Source of the DNA: Micromonospora sp. H61
GTDB taxonomy: Bacteria > Actinomycetota > Actinomycetes > Mycobacteriales > Micromonosporaceae
DNA: 64,000 nucleotides
Assembly: GCF_018070325.1 (NCBI RefSeq)
Contig: NZ_JAGPXY010000015.1
Coordinates: forward strand, 44,854 to 108,853
Direction: 5' to 3'
The position numbers and the translations under genes are program-made. Of the stretch, positions 16,939 to 25,780 are shown in pieces. Positions within the stretch are counted from its first letter, which is position 1. Every line of letters begins with the position of its first letter. The notes beneath the pieces are model-generated. The model saw only the letters and a program-made list of their open reading frames with translations. It had not been told where the DNA came from and searched no databases.

Positions 16939-19900
16939 GTGAGCACTGTGGTGTTCCGCCGGCTCCCGCGTCAGCCGGGGCCGGCCCTACCGCGCGGCGA
17001 GGTGCTGCTGGAGTCGCCTCCCGAGCTGCCCGAGCCGACGCCCCGCGGGATGGGGCAGCTACTCATGATCCTGCCGATGTTCTGCGGGGTCGGTGCCATG
17101 GCGTTCCTCTACGCCGGCAAGGGCGGCGGCATGATGACCTACGTCGCCGGTGGTCTGTTCGGTGTCTCGATGCTCGGCATGGCGATCGGCTCGCTGGCCA
17201 ACAGCGGTGGCAAGGACAAGGCGGAGCTGAACGCTGATCGCCGCGACTACATGCGCTACCTGGCGCAGATGCGCAAGCGCACCCGCCGTGCCGCCGAGCA
17301 GCAGCGGGCCGCGATGGCCTGGCGGCACCCGGAGCCCGACGCGCTCTGGTCGATCGCCGCGTCCCGGCGACTCTGGGAGCGGCGGATCACCGAGGACGAT
17401 TTCGGCGAGACCCGGATCGCCCTCGGCCCGCAGCGGCTCGCCGTGGAGATCGTTCCACCGGAGACGAAGCCGGTGGAGGACCTGGAGCCGATGAGCGCCA
17501 TCGCGCTTCGTCGGTTCGTCCGGGCACACTCCACTGTGCCCGAACTGCCGACGGCGCTGTCGGTTCGCGCGTTCAGTCGGGTGGTGCTGCGCGGCGACCG
17601 CGAGCCGGTGCTCGACCTGACCCGGGCGGCGCTGGGGCAGCTGGCCACCTTCCACGCACCGGACGACCTGGTGATCGCGGTGGTCGCCGCACCCGACCGG
17701 CAGTCTTCCTGGGGCTGGGTGAAGTGGCTGCCACACGCCCACCACAGCGGTCGTACGGACGCGGCCGGCGCGCGCCGCCTGGTCTTCGCCAGCCTGGCCG
17801 AGGCCGAGGCATCGCTCGCCGCCGAGCGGGCCGGGCGGCCTCGGTTCGCGCCGGAGGCCAAGCCGCTGACCACCGCCCCGCACCTGGTCGTGGTGATCGA
17901 CGGCGGGGAGATCTCACCGACCTGTCAGCTGGTTGGTCCAGGGCTGCTCGGCGCCACAGTGATCGACCTCTCCGGGACGGTGCCACGCGACGCCGGCCGC
18001 TGGCTGCTCTGCCTCGATGTCAATGACGGAGGTTCACTCGACCTGGTCCGGGGCAGCTCGTCGTCGACGCTGGGTCGGCCCGACCGGCTCAGCGCCGAGG
18101 CCGCGGAGGGGCTGGCCCGACAGATCGCCCCCTTCCGGCTCTCCCAGCAGCAGACCGGCGGCGACGAGCCGCTGGCCCGCAGCACGGAGCTGCCGGATCT
18201 GCTCGGCGTCGGTGACGCCGCGGCGGTGGACGTGCAGAACACCTGGCGCCCGCGTGGGCACCGCGACCGGCTGCGCATCCCGCTCGGCGTCGGCCCGGAC
18301 GGCAACGTGGTCGAACTCGACTTCAAGGAGTCGGCGCACGAGGGCATGGGCCCGCACGGTCTGGTGATCGGTGCGACCGGCTCCGGCAAGAGCGAGCTGC
18401 TGCGTACGGTGGTGGCCGCGTTGGCGGTGACCCACTCGTCGGAGGAACTGAACTTCGTCCTGGTCGACTTCAAGGGCGGCGCGACCTTCGCCTCGCTGGA
18501 GGCCCTGCCGCACACCAGCGCGGTGATCACCAACCTGGCCGACGAGTTGCCGCTCGTCGACCGGATGCGCGACGCGCTCGCCGGCGAGATGGTGCGCCGG
18601 CAGGAACTGCTGCGGGCGGCCGGCAACTACGTCTCCCGCTTCGAGTACGAGAAGGCGCGCTCGGCCGGTGAGCCGCTGGCGCCGATGCCTAGCCTGCTGA
18701 TCATCTGTGACGAGTTCAGCGAGCTGCTCGCCGCCAAACCGGACTTCATCGACCTGTTCGTGATGATCGGCCGGTTGGGTCGGTCCCTCGGCGTGCACCT
18801 GCTGCTGGCAAGCCAGCGCCTCGAAGAGGGCAAGCTGCGGGGCCTCGACACGCACCTGTCGTACCGGATCGGTCTGCGGACGTTCTCCGCTGTGGAGAGC
18901 CGGATCGTGCTCGGCGTACCGGACGCGTACGAGCTGCCGAACGCGCCGGGCCACGGCTACCTGAAGACGGACACCAGCACCATGCTGCGGTTCCGGGCCG
19001 CGTACGTGTCGGGGGCGTACCGGGCGCCGGGGCAGCAGGCGTCCGCCTCGCAGGCGTTGGTGCAGCGGCGGATCGTGCCGTACGGTCTCGACTTCGTTCC
19101 GGTGCAGGTCCCGCAGGTGCCGGTGGCCACCGCTCCGGAGCCGGAGCAGCCGGCCGACGGCAAGGCCGTCGCGATGCTCGACGTGCTGATCGACCAGCTC
19201 AAGGGCCGGGGCCGCCCGGCGCACCAGGTGTGGTTGCCGCCGCTTGCCGACCCGCCGGGCCTGGGTGAGCTGCTCGGTCCGCTGGCGGTGGACCCGACCT
19301 ATGGGTTGTGCACCGCCTCCTGGCCCGGGCGCGGGCGACTGACGGTGCCGGTCGGTGTGGTGGACCGTCCCTACGAGCAGCGCCGGGACCCCATGATGGT
19401 CGAGCTGGCCGGGGCTGGCGGCAACGTGGTCATCGTCGGTCGGTCGATGAGTGGCAAGAGCACGATGCTGCGTACGCTGCTGGCCTCGCTGGCGCTCACG
19501 CACACTCCGCGGGAGGTGCAGTTCTTCTGCCTGGACTTCGGCGGGGGCGCGCTGCGCAGCATGGAGCGGTTGCCGCACCTGGCCGGGGTGGCCGGTCGAC
19601 GCGACGTCGAGGCGGTCCGCCGGACGGTGGCCGAGGTGGTCGCCGTCCTGGACGAGCGGGAGGCTCGTTTCGCCCAGCACGGCATCGACTCGGTGGCGAG
19701 TTACCGCCGTCGCCGTGCCGCCGGCGAGTTCGCCGACGACCCGTTCGGCGACGTGTTCCTGGTGGTGGACGGGTGGAACACCCTGCGCCAGGAGTACGAG
19801 GAGCTGGAGCAGACCATCACCACGTTGGCCAACCGGGGCCTCGGCTTCGGTGTGCACGTGGTGCTCACCGCCGTACGGTGGGCGGAGATCCGGATCAACA

Positions 19901-20904
19901 TGCGGGATCTGCTCGGCACCAAGTTGGAGCTGCGCCTCGGCGACGCGTCGGAGTCCGAGATCGACCGTCGGGCGGCGAACAACGTACCGGAGAAGTCGCC
20001 CGGTCGTGGCCTGACCCGCGACAAGCTGCACTTCCTCACCGCCATCTCGCGGATCGACGGCCGTCGCGACATCGACGATCTGAGCGAGGCGTCGCTGTCC
20101 CTGGCCGGGCACGTGGCGGCGAACTGGCCGGGGCGTCCGGCGCCGAAGGTACGGTTGCTTCCGCGCCGGCTGCCGGTGGCGGAGCTGGCCCGGATCATCG
20201 ACCGGTCGGCACCCGGTCTCCCGATCGGTGTCAACGAGTCGGCACTCGCGCCGGTCTACCTGGATCTGGCCAACGAGCCGCACCTGACGGTCTTCGGCGA
20301 CGCGGAGTGCGGCAAGACCAACCTGCTGCGCCTGATCGCCCGGGGGATCACCGAGCGGTACACGCCTGCGCAGGCCCGGCTGGTGATCGCCGACTACCGG
20401 CGTGGCCTGCTGGGGGCGGTGGAGGGTGACCACCTGCTCGACTACGCCCCGTCGAACCAGGCGTTCGCCCAGGGGCTCGGGTCGATCCGCAGCGCCCTCT
20501 CCAACCGACTGCCCGGCCCGGACGTGACAACCGCCCAGCTGCGTGATCGGAGCTGGTGGAAGGGTCCGGACCTGTACATCCTGGTGGACGACTACGACCT
20601 GGTGGCCTCGGGCGGCAGCAACCCGCTGAGCGCCCTGCACGAGCTGTTGCCGCAGGCCCGCGACATCGGTCTGCACCTGATCGTCACGCGCCGGGTCGGT
20701 GGTGTGTCCAGGGCGCTGTACGAGCCGGTGCTGCAACGACTGCGGGAGTTGGACTCGCCGGGCCTGCTGATGTCCGGAAACCGGGAGGAGGGCGCGGTCT
20801 TCGGCACGTTGCGGCCGAGCCCGCAACCGCCCGGCCGTGGCACCCTGGTCCGCCGTCGTGACGGCCAGCAGCTGATTCAGACCGCCTGGTCCGAACCAAC
20901 CTGA
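16939..20904 (+). CDS. eccC: Type VII secretion ATPase EccC (EccCa-EccCb in one chain)
   Basis: A 1321-residue motor protein. Two helices lie at about 35-80, followed by a DUF-type stalk and three FtsK/SpoIIIE-like ATPase domains with Walker A motifs GATGSGKS (about 478), GRSMSGKS (about 834) and GDAECGKT (about 1120). The first domain has a full Walker B ([11 protein letters not shown]); the second and third have LVVDGWN and ILVDDYD, lacking the catalytic Glu, as is usual for the regulatory ATPase domains. EccC drives export and binds EsxB-like substrates. GGGGAGGAGA precedes the GTG at 16939. The fused form, rather than split EccCa and EccCb, is typical of many ESX loci. Confidence 0.97.
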   Translation: MSTVVFRRLPRQPGPALPRGEVLLESPPELPEPTPRGMGQLLMILPMFCGVGAMAFLYAGKGGGMMTYVAGGLFGVSMLGMAIGSLANSGGKDKAELNADRRDYMRYLAQMRKRTRRAAEQQRAAMAWRHPEPDALWSIAASRRLWERRITEDDFGETRIALGPQRLAVEIVPPETKPVEDLEPMSAIALRRFVRAHSTVPELPTALSVRAFSRVVLRGDREPVLDLTRAALGQLATFHAPDDLVIAVVAAPDRQSSWGWVKWLPHAHHSGRTDAAGARRLVFASLAEAEASLAAERAGRPRFAPEAKPLTTAPHLVVVIDGGEISPTCQLVGPGLLGATVIDLSGTVPRDAGRWLLCLDVNDGGSLDLVRGSSSSTLGRPDRLSAEAAEGLARQIAPFRLSQQQTGGDEPLARSTELPDLLGVGDAAAVDVQNTWRPRGHRDRLRIPLGVGPDGNVVELDFKESAHEGMGPHGLVIGATGSGKSELLRTVVAALAVTHSSEELNFVLVDFKGGATFASLEALPHTSAVITNLADELPLVDRMRDALAGEMVRRQELLRAAGNYVSRFEYEKARSAGEPLAPMPSLLIICDEFSELLAAKPDFIDLFVMIGRLGRSLGVHLLLASQRLEEGKLRGLDTHLSYRIGLRTFSAVESRIVLGVPDAYELPNAPGHGYLKTDTSTMLRFRAAYVSGAYRAPGQQASASQALVQRRIVPYGLDFVPVQVPQVPVATAPEPEQPADGKAVAMLDVLIDQLKGRGRPAHQVWLPPLADPPGLGELLGPLAVDPTYGLCTASWPGRGRLTVPVGVVDRPYEQRRDPMMVELAGAGGNVVIVGRSMSGKSTMLRTLLASLALTHTPREVQFFCLDFGGGALRSMERLPHLAGVAGRRDVEAVRRTVAEVVAVLDEREARFAQHGIDSVASYRRRRAAGEFADDPFGDVFLVVDGWNTLRQEYEELEQTITTLANRGLGFGVHVVLTAVRWAEIRINMRDLLGTKLELRLGDASESEIDRRAANNVPEKSPGRGLTRDKLHFLTAISRIDGRRDIDDLSEASLSLAGHVAANWPGRPAPKVRLLPRRLPVAELARIIDRSAPGLPIGVNESALAPVYLDLANEPHLTVFGDAECGKTNLLRLIARGITERYTPAQARLVIADYRRGLLGAVEGDHLLDYAPSNQAFAQGLGSIRSALSNRLPGPDVTTAQLRDRSWWKGPDLYILVDDYDLVASGGSNPLSALHELLPQARDIGLHLIVTRRVGGVSRALYEPVLQRLRELDSPGLLMSGNREEGAVFGTLRPSPQPPGRGTLVRRRDGQQLIQTAWSEPT

Positions 20905-21110
20905 GCGCTGTCGGTCGTTCGGCAGGGGGGTGGTGGGCCGTTCCGGCCCGATTCACCATCATCCATCGAACGTCGCCGGTCAGGGCTGCGAGGGCTGGAC
21001 ACGTTCCGCTACGGTCTTCACAGGAGTGTCCGTCGGTGGGGTGTTGCTGCCTTGCCGCGGGGGAGGGGTGCGGCGAAGCCGCCACCACAACAGACGGAAG
21101 GGTGTGAAGC

Positions 21111-21419
21111 ATGGCGTTCGAGGTCGAAGCTGCGACTCTGCATACCGCCGCGAGTGACGTGCGGTCCACGCGCAGCGAGGTCGACGGCGAGCTGAAGAAG
21201 CTGTGGAACGTCGTCGATGACCTGGCCATCGCGTGGAAGGGTCAGGCGTCCACGGGCTTCCAGTCGCTGATGACGCGCTGGAACGAGGACACCGTCAAAC
21301 TGCTGACGGCGATGGACAGCATCGCTGACCTGCTCGACAAGTCGGGTACGACGCACCAGGTCAACGACGAAGAGCAGCAGCAGATGCTGGACAAGTTCCA
21401 CTCTGCTCTCAACCCGTGA
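21111..21419 (+). CDS. WXG100-family ESX substrate (first of pair)
   Basis: A 102-residue helical-hairpin protein with the turn AWKGQAS (Trp42-Gly44). It is the first of two adjacent WXG100 genes following eccC, as in EsxA-EsxB pairs. I see no clear Y-x-x-x-D/E signal at its C-terminus, which ends in a Gln/Glu-rich helix. It probably forms a heterodimer with the next product and is exported by EccC. A 206-base gap after eccC and its own ribosome site (GGAAGGGTG) suggest a separate promoter, expected because substrates are made in larger amounts. Confidence 0.93.
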   Translation: MAFEVEAATLHTAASDVRSTRSEVDGELKKLWNVVDDLAIAWKGQASTGFQSLMTRWNEDTVKLLTAMDSIADLLDKSGTTHQVNDEEQQQMLDKFHSALNP

Positions 21420-21444
21420 TCCGTAGCCGGCAGAGGAGGAAATC

Positions 21445-21723
21445 GTGACGATCAAAGTTGACTATGCGGTCCTCGAGAGCAGCAACCAGCAGATGCAGGC
21501 CATCTCGAAGACCCTCGAGGAAAAGCTTGACACGCTGCGCTCGATGCTGACCAAGCTGCACTGGGACGGCGAGGACCGGGTTGCCTACGAGCAGCACCAG
21601 GCGAAGTGGGACGCGGCGGTCCGGGACATCAACCGGATCCTGAACGAGATCGGCGGTGCCGTGGGCATCGCCCGCGAAAACTACCTCACCACGGAGATGA
21701 GCAACTCCAAGGTGTGGAGCTGA
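21445..21723 (+). CDS. WXG100-family ESX substrate with YxxxE signal
   Basis: A 92-residue WXG100 protein with the turn LHWDGED (Trp40-Gly42) and a C-terminal export motif YLTTE (Tyr80-Glu84), matching the Y-x-x-x-D/E type VII signal. The partner gene ends 25 bases upstream, and GAGGAAATC provides the ribosome site. By family knowledge, the member of the dimer carrying this motif binds the EccC motor and takes the partner out with it. Confidence 0.93.
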   Translation: MTIKVDYAVLESSNQQMQAISKTLEEKLDTLRSMLTKLHWDGEDRVAYEQHQAKWDAAVRDINRILNEIGGAVGIARENYLTTEMSNSKVWS

Positions 21724-21738
21724 GGCATTCGCACGAGC

Positions 21739-21769
21739 GGCTCCGGTCCGGTTCGTCCGGCCCGGAGCC
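21739..21769 (+). terminator. Hairpin after the WXG100 pair
   Basis: GGCTCCGG (21739-21746) pairs with CCGGAGCC (21762-21769); an inner CCGG/CCGG stem continues the helix. It lies 15 bases after the stop of the second WXG100 gene and before the convergent mycosin gene. Confidence 0.7.
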
Positions 21770-21825
21770 GCACTGTGTCTGGCGTTGGCTGCCGTAGGCG
21801 CCGGGACCGGGCTGCGGTGCGCCGC

Positions 21826-23061
21826 TCAGCCGGCAGTTGGCGCGTCGGTGCGTCGGCCGGGGCGCCAGTCGCGTCGGCGGCCGAGGGCCGTGATCGGTCG
21901 CGCGACCAGCAGCAACCCGGCGAGTAGCCCGCCGATGACCGCCGCCCAGATCGCGATGGGGCGCTGCCAGCTCAGCGGGTCGTCCCGTACGGCGGGTGCC
22001 GGGAGCGCGCCGGCCGGCGGGTTCGACCGGGTGCCGAGCAGGCTCGACACCGCCCGGTACGGGTTGACCATCCCGTGCCCGATGTCGGCGTTCTGACCCT
22101 CGGGTGGGTTGTCCGCGGTGCGTTTCAGCCGATCCGCGACCTGCTGCGGGTCGAGACTGGGGTAGGCGGCCCGGACCAGCGCGGCCACTCCCGACACGTA
22201 CGCGGCGGCGTAGCTGGTGCCGCCCTCCGGCACGGTGCGGTAGCCGCTGTTTCCGGGTGCCGGCCCGACGATGTTCATCCCGGGTGCGGCGATGTCGACG
22301 TAGTCGCCGCTGATCGAGGTGCCGACGTGGCCGCCCTGCTCGTCCACCCCGCCGACCGCGATCACCCCGGGGTACGCGGCCGGGTAACCCGGCAGGTTCT
22401 GCGAGTCTTCCGACCGGTTGCCCGCGGCGGCGACCAGCACCACCCCTTTGGCCAGCGCGCGCTCGACGGCCGCCGTCAGTTCGGGGCGGGGAATTGTGGT
22501 CAGGGACAGGTTGATCACGTCGGCGCCCTGCTCGACCGCCCAGTCGATGGCGGCGGCGATCTGCGCGGGGAGTTGCGGGTTGTTGACCGCGCCGAGCTGC
22601 GGCAGAACCCGGATCGGCAGGATGCGGGCGGCCGGGGCGATGCCACTGAAGGGGACGACGGTGCCCTCCCGGCCCGCGATGATGCCGGCGATCAGCGTGC
22701 CGTGCCCGGCCTCGTCGCACTGGCCCTGGCGGGCCGGCAGACCGTTGAAGTCGCGACCCTCGAGCACCTGCCCCTTGAGGAGCGGGTGGGCGGCGGAGAC
22801 TCCGGAGTCGATCACGGCCACCGTGATCCCGGCGCCCCGGGACAGCGGCCACGCCGAGGACGGCTCCAGCCGGCGGAGCGCCCACGGCACCTGGGTCAGG
22901 CTGTCGGTGCCGGTGGGACCGCAGAGGGGCGGCGCGGCGGTCGCGGGGGCGGGTGCCACCAGGCCGGCGCCGAGCAGGACCGCCAGCGTTCCACTGAGGA
23001 CGCCGCGAAGGGCACGGCGGGACGGGGTCGCGCTCAACGGCGGGCATTCGCGCACCCGCAA
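21826..23061 (-). CDS. mycP: Mycosin, type VII secretion-associated serine protease
   Basis: A 411-residue subtilisin-like protease (S8). A signal peptide covers about 1-43, the catalytic triad is Asp85 (VAVIDSG), His120 (EAGHGTLIAG) and Ser283 (GGTSYAAAYVSG), with the oxyanion Asn in AAAGNRSED. A C-terminal helix (about 370-390, PIAIWAAVIGGLLAGLLLVA) anchors it to the membrane outside the cytoplasm. Mycosins are needed to stabilise the ESX complex and some process substrates. An extension near residues 105-120 (LPARQGQCDEAGH) contains Cys115, which could pair with Cys47. It closes the ESX locus on the minus strand. Confidence 0.95.
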   Translation of the reverse strand: MRVRECPPLSATPSRRALRGVLSGTLAVLLGAGLVAPAPATAAPPLCGPTGTDSLTQVPWALRRLEPSSAWPLSRGAGITVAVIDSGVSAAHPLLKGQVLEGRDFNGLPARQGQCDEAGHGTLIAGIIAGREGTVVPFSGIAPAARILPIRVLPQLGAVNNPQLPAQIAAAIDWAVEQGADVINLSLTTIPRPELTAAVERALAKGVVLVAAAGNRSEDSQNLPGYPAAYPGVIAVGGVDEQGGHVGTSISGDYVDIAAPGMNIVGPAPGNSGYRTVPEGGTSYAAAYVSGVAALVRAAYPSLDPQQVADRLKRTADNPPEGQNADIGHGMVNPYRAVSSLLGTRSNPPAGALPAPAVRDDPLSWQRPIAIWAAVIGGLLAGLLLVARPITALGRRRDWRPGRRTDAPTAG

Positions 23062-23106
23062 AGGTTACCGCCGTGGCCGTCGGTCAGCGGCCCCCGGTGA
23101 GCAGGG

Positions 23107-23442
23107 TCAGGCCCCGGGCTCCGCCTTCGCGGTGGAAGCGTCGGCGAACAGCGCGAGCAGGTCGCCGACCTGCCGGTCGGCCTCGGCGGGGTGCCGGAAC
23201 CGGCCGGCCGGGTTGAGGGTGTATTCGTTACGTCGCCCGACCCGGGTGCGGTGCAGGTAACCGCCCGCCTCCAGGTCGGCGACGATCGCCTGCGCGGCCC
23301 GTTCGGTCACTCCGACCTCGGCCGCGACGTCGCGCAGCCGGGCCGTCGGATCGCGGGCGATGGCCAGCAGGACGTGTCCGTGATTGGTGAGGAACGTCCA
23401 GTTCCGCCCGCCGCCGGTGTCGTCCGTCACCGTGCTCGCCAT
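23107..23442 (-). CDS. Winged-helix regulator (MarR/ArsR-like)
   Basis: A 111-residue DNA-binding protein. Residues 15-75 form a winged helix: HVLLAIARDPTARLRDVAAEVGVTERAAQAIV is the helix-turn-helix and GGYLHRTRVGRRNEYTLNP the wing. There are no cysteine metal ligands, so it is unlikely to be a metal sensor. Its target is not evident; it is divergent from the carbonic anhydrase gene across a 226-base gap and could regulate that gene or itself. The acidic C-terminus has no recognised domain. Confidence 0.82.
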   Translation of the reverse strand: MASTVTDDTGGGRNWTFLTNHGHVLLAIARDPTARLRDVAAEVGVTERAAQAIVADLEAGGYLHRTRVGRRNEYTLNPAGRFRHPAEADRQVGDLLALFADASTAKAEPGA

Positions 23443-23668
23443 CGTGTTACCGCCTTTCCGGATGTCCGTCTGCCCTCGCGAGAGTCTGGTCCGCCGTGCC
23501 CCGGGACGGTTGCCCAGGGGGTGGTCGGAGTCAACGTATGAAATCTAAATCACGCATACCTTGACGCATCTTACGGTGCGTGTGACGGTGGAGCGCGAGC
23601 CAGCGCCCGCCGCCCGGCCGGCGGAGAGCCGGTTTGACCAGGTCAGATGCGTCGAGACGAGGTGCGGG

Positions 23669-24403
23669 ATGAGTCATACCGGGAGCTCCGGCGGTCAGCC
23701 GGGTCCGCAGCGGACCACCGACCGGGCCACCGCGCTCAGCGAGCCGACCCGGGCGTACGCCGAGCTGGTCGCCGGCAACCGGCGCTTCGTCGATGGCGCC
23801 CCACGCCACCCCAACCAGGATGCCGGGCACCGGGCCGCAGTGGCCGACGGGCAACACCCGTTCGCGGTGATCGTCGGCTGCTCCGACTCGCGGCTGGCCG
23901 CCGAGATCATCTTCGACCGGGGCCTGGGCGACCTGTTCGTGGTTCGCACCGCCGGGCACACCGCCGGCCCCGAGGTGCTCGGCAGCGTCGAGTACGCGGT
24001 GACAGTGCTCGGCACCCCGCTGGTGGTGGTGCTCGGCCACGACTCCTGCGGTGCGGTGCAGGCCGCCCGGGAGTCCGCCGCGACCGGTACCGCGTCGAGC
24101 GGCCATCTGCGCGCGGTGGTCGACGCCGTGCTGCCCAGCCTGCGCCGCGCCACGTCCGAGGGCGTGGACGACATCGACGGCATCGTCGACATCCACATCG
24201 CCCAGACCGTCGAGACGTTGCTCGGGCAGTCGCCCGTGCTGGCCGACGAGGTGGCGCGGGGGCGGTGCGCGGTGGTGGGGGTGTCCTACCGGCTGGCCGC
24301 CGGAGCGGTGCGCACGGTGGCCGCCGTACCGGCCGGCTTCGCGACATTGGAGCCCCCGGCCTCGACCGAGTCGACCGAACCGGCCGCGCCTGCCACCGTC
24401 TGA
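23669..24403 (+). CDS. Beta-class carbonic anhydrase
   Basis: A 244-residue enzyme that interconverts CO2 and bicarbonate. Zinc ligands are Cys71 (VIVGCSDSR), His124 and Cys127 (GHDSCGAV), and the Asp73-Arg75 dyad is intact, so it should be active. Other family features are FDRGLGDLFVVRTAG and GSVEYAVTVLG. The N-terminal 25 residues are polar, not signal-like, so it is cytosolic. GAGGTG precedes the ATG at 23669. A strong hairpin follows the stop. Confidence 0.93.
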   Translation: MSHTGSSGGQPGPQRTTDRATALSEPTRAYAELVAGNRRFVDGAPRHPNQDAGHRAAVADGQHPFAVIVGCSDSRLAAEIIFDRGLGDLFVVRTAGHTAGPEVLGSVEYAVTVLGTPLVVVLGHDSCGAVQAARESAATGTASSGHLRAVVDAVLPSLRRATSEGVDDIDGIVDIHIAQTVETLLGQSPVLADEVARGRCAVVGVSYRLAAGAVRTVAAVPAGFATLEPPASTESTEPAAPATV

Positions 24404-24405
24404 CG

Positions 24406-24446
24406 CGACGAGGGCCGCTCCGCGTCACGCGGAACGGCCCTCGTCG
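24406..24446. terminator. Bidirectional terminator hairpin
   Basis: Nineteen-base arms at 24406-24424 and 24428-24446 pair with a single mismatch around a 3-base loop. It lies directly between the convergent carbonic anhydrase and coiled-coil protein genes and should terminate both. Confidence 0.85.
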
Positions 24447-24459
24447 GGGATCGTGCGGG

Positions 24460-25479
24460 TCAGAGCAGCGACATGTGGACGTGGTCGGTGTGGTTCGACG
24501 GCCCGCTGTACGAGCTCCAGCCGGTGGCCGGGAACCAGATCTGCCGGTTCCAGATCACGTAGTAGATGCCGAGCCGGTCGGCGTTACGGATGAGGAACGC
24601 GGCGACGTTGTTGCCGTACGTCCGGGTGTCGTTGTTGTGCCACGGGGAGAACCCGCTCTTCTGTAGCGACCAGTCGCAGGCGCGGCCCTTCGGGTGCTCC
24701 CACGGCCCGCCGGGGCGGTAGCAGCCGACGAACCGGTTGAAGCCGGCCGCCTTGACCTCCTTGTACGCGTGCAGGGTGCGCGGCGTGACGCAGCCGGACG
24801 TGGTGGGGTCGTTCTCGCTGCACGACTGGGGCTTCCAGTCACCGTCGGCCGTGCGACCCGGGCCGATCTTCGCGACCTTGGAGGTGGCATCCACCAGGCC
24901 GCCGGTGAAACCCTTGCCGCCGACGAGGGAGAGCGCCTTGTCGGCCTCGCTCTTGCGCTTCGCCATCAGGGCGGTCTGCTTCTGCTGCTCCCGGACCTCG
25001 GTGTCGAGGGCGAGCTTGGCCTGCTCGGCGCGGGCCTTCACCTCGTTGACCTCGGAGAGCTTCTTCTCGTTGACCATGTTCATCTCGTCGAGCATCCCGG
25101 CGCGCTGGACGAACGAGTCGGGAGCGTCGCTCTCCAGCAGCATCGCGACAGCGCCGATCCGGCCGGTCCGGTACGCCTGGGCGGCGATCCGCCCGACCTG
25201 CGGGGCCAACGCGTCCAGGTCAGCCTTGGCCCGGTTGACCTCCGCCGCCAACTCGCTCTGCCGCTTCTTGGATTTGTCCAGCTTGGACTTTGCGGCGGAG
25301 TAGTCGCGGTTGGCCTGCTCGATGACGTCGTTGAGCAGCTTGGGCTCGCCGTCCTCCTCGTGCCCGGACGGTGTGGGGTTCGTCGGGGCGGCGTGCGCCG
25401 GGAGCGGCCCGGCGAGCACGGTAAGTGCGGCGATCACGGCCACCACGGGAGTCAACCAGCGGCGTAGGGGTGCCGTCAC
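24460..25479 (-). CDS. Secreted coiled-coil cell-wall protein under c-di-AMP riboswitch
   Basis: A 339-residue exported protein. A signal peptide (1 to about 31, TPVVAVIAALTVLAGPLPAHA) precedes a long coiled coil (about 45-190, with DALAPQVGRIAAQAYRTG), as in RipA-like and other wall-hydrolase N-terminal domains. The C-terminal domain (about 225-339: CVTPRTLHAYKEVKAAGF, HPKGRACDWSLQ, HTDHVHMSL) has conserved His/Asp positions like the ARB-07466-type, peptidase M15-related domain. Role in peptidoglycan remodelling is inferred from this and from the riboswitch, which in actinobacteria often controls wall hydrolases. GGAAGGGAA precedes the GTG start. Confidence 0.85.
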   Translation of the reverse strand: MTAPLRRWLTPVVAVIAALTVLAGPLPAHAAPTNPTPSGHEEDGEPKLLNDVIEQANRDYSAAKSKLDKSKKRQSELAAEVNRAKADLDALAPQVGRIAAQAYRTGRIGAVAMLLESDAPDSFVQRAGMLDEMNMVNEKKLSEVNEVKARAEQAKLALDTEVREQQKQTALMAKRKSEADKALSLVGGKGFTGGLVDATSKVAKIGPGRTADGDWKPQSCSENDPTTSGCVTPRTLHAYKEVKAAGFNRFVGCYRPGGPWEHPKGRACDWSLQKSGFSPWHNNDTRTYGNNVAAFLIRNADRLGIYYVIWNRQIWFPATGWSSYSGPSNHTDHVHMSLL

Positions 25480-25493
25480 AATGTTCCCTTCCG

Positions 25494-25612
25494 TCGACCG
25501 CCGACCGGGTTAGCTGACGGGTTCGGGGCGGAAGTGGCCCCTACCGCTGACGCGGATTCACCCCAGGCACCTGGGTCCCCGGCTCGCCGGTTGGCGATTG
25601 GGCGGTGGCACC
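25494..25612 (-). promoter_or_regulatory. c-di-AMP riboswitch (ydaO/yuaA class)
   Basis: Read on the minus strand, the leader contains the class hallmarks in order: CCACCGCCCAATCGCCAACC, GGGACCCAGGTGCC, GGGGTGAATCC, a GGGGCC hairpin arm, CCCGAACCCGTCAGCTAACC and a closing GGTCGGCGG arm that can pair with CCGCC at the 5' side. It ends about 15 bases before the GTG of the coiled-coil wall protein. In Streptomyces the same class controls rpfA and other wall enzymes, usually switching them off when c-di-AMP is high. The 301-base gap (25480-25780) holds this element, the promoter and nothing else that I can see. Confidence 0.87.
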
Positions 25613-25780
25613 GCAGGCGCCGCTTCGCGCCTTCATCGGTAACCGGCAGCGAGGTTACCCGAGAGTCGACCGGCTGAGCTATGCCTGGATGCCGACCAAA
25701 AGCGTCATTTCGCCATAGCGTTGAGTGACCAGTGACGCGGTTCTCAGGGTGGATGCCCGATCTGGTCACGCTGAGGAGTG

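Noticed and set aside
18034..20826. A 930-codon open frame on the minus strand opposite eccC
   Set aside because: It is a GC-bias shadow: low-complexity Arg/Gln/Val/His-rich translation, no family motifs, and it is fully opposite a gene with three intact ATPase domains.
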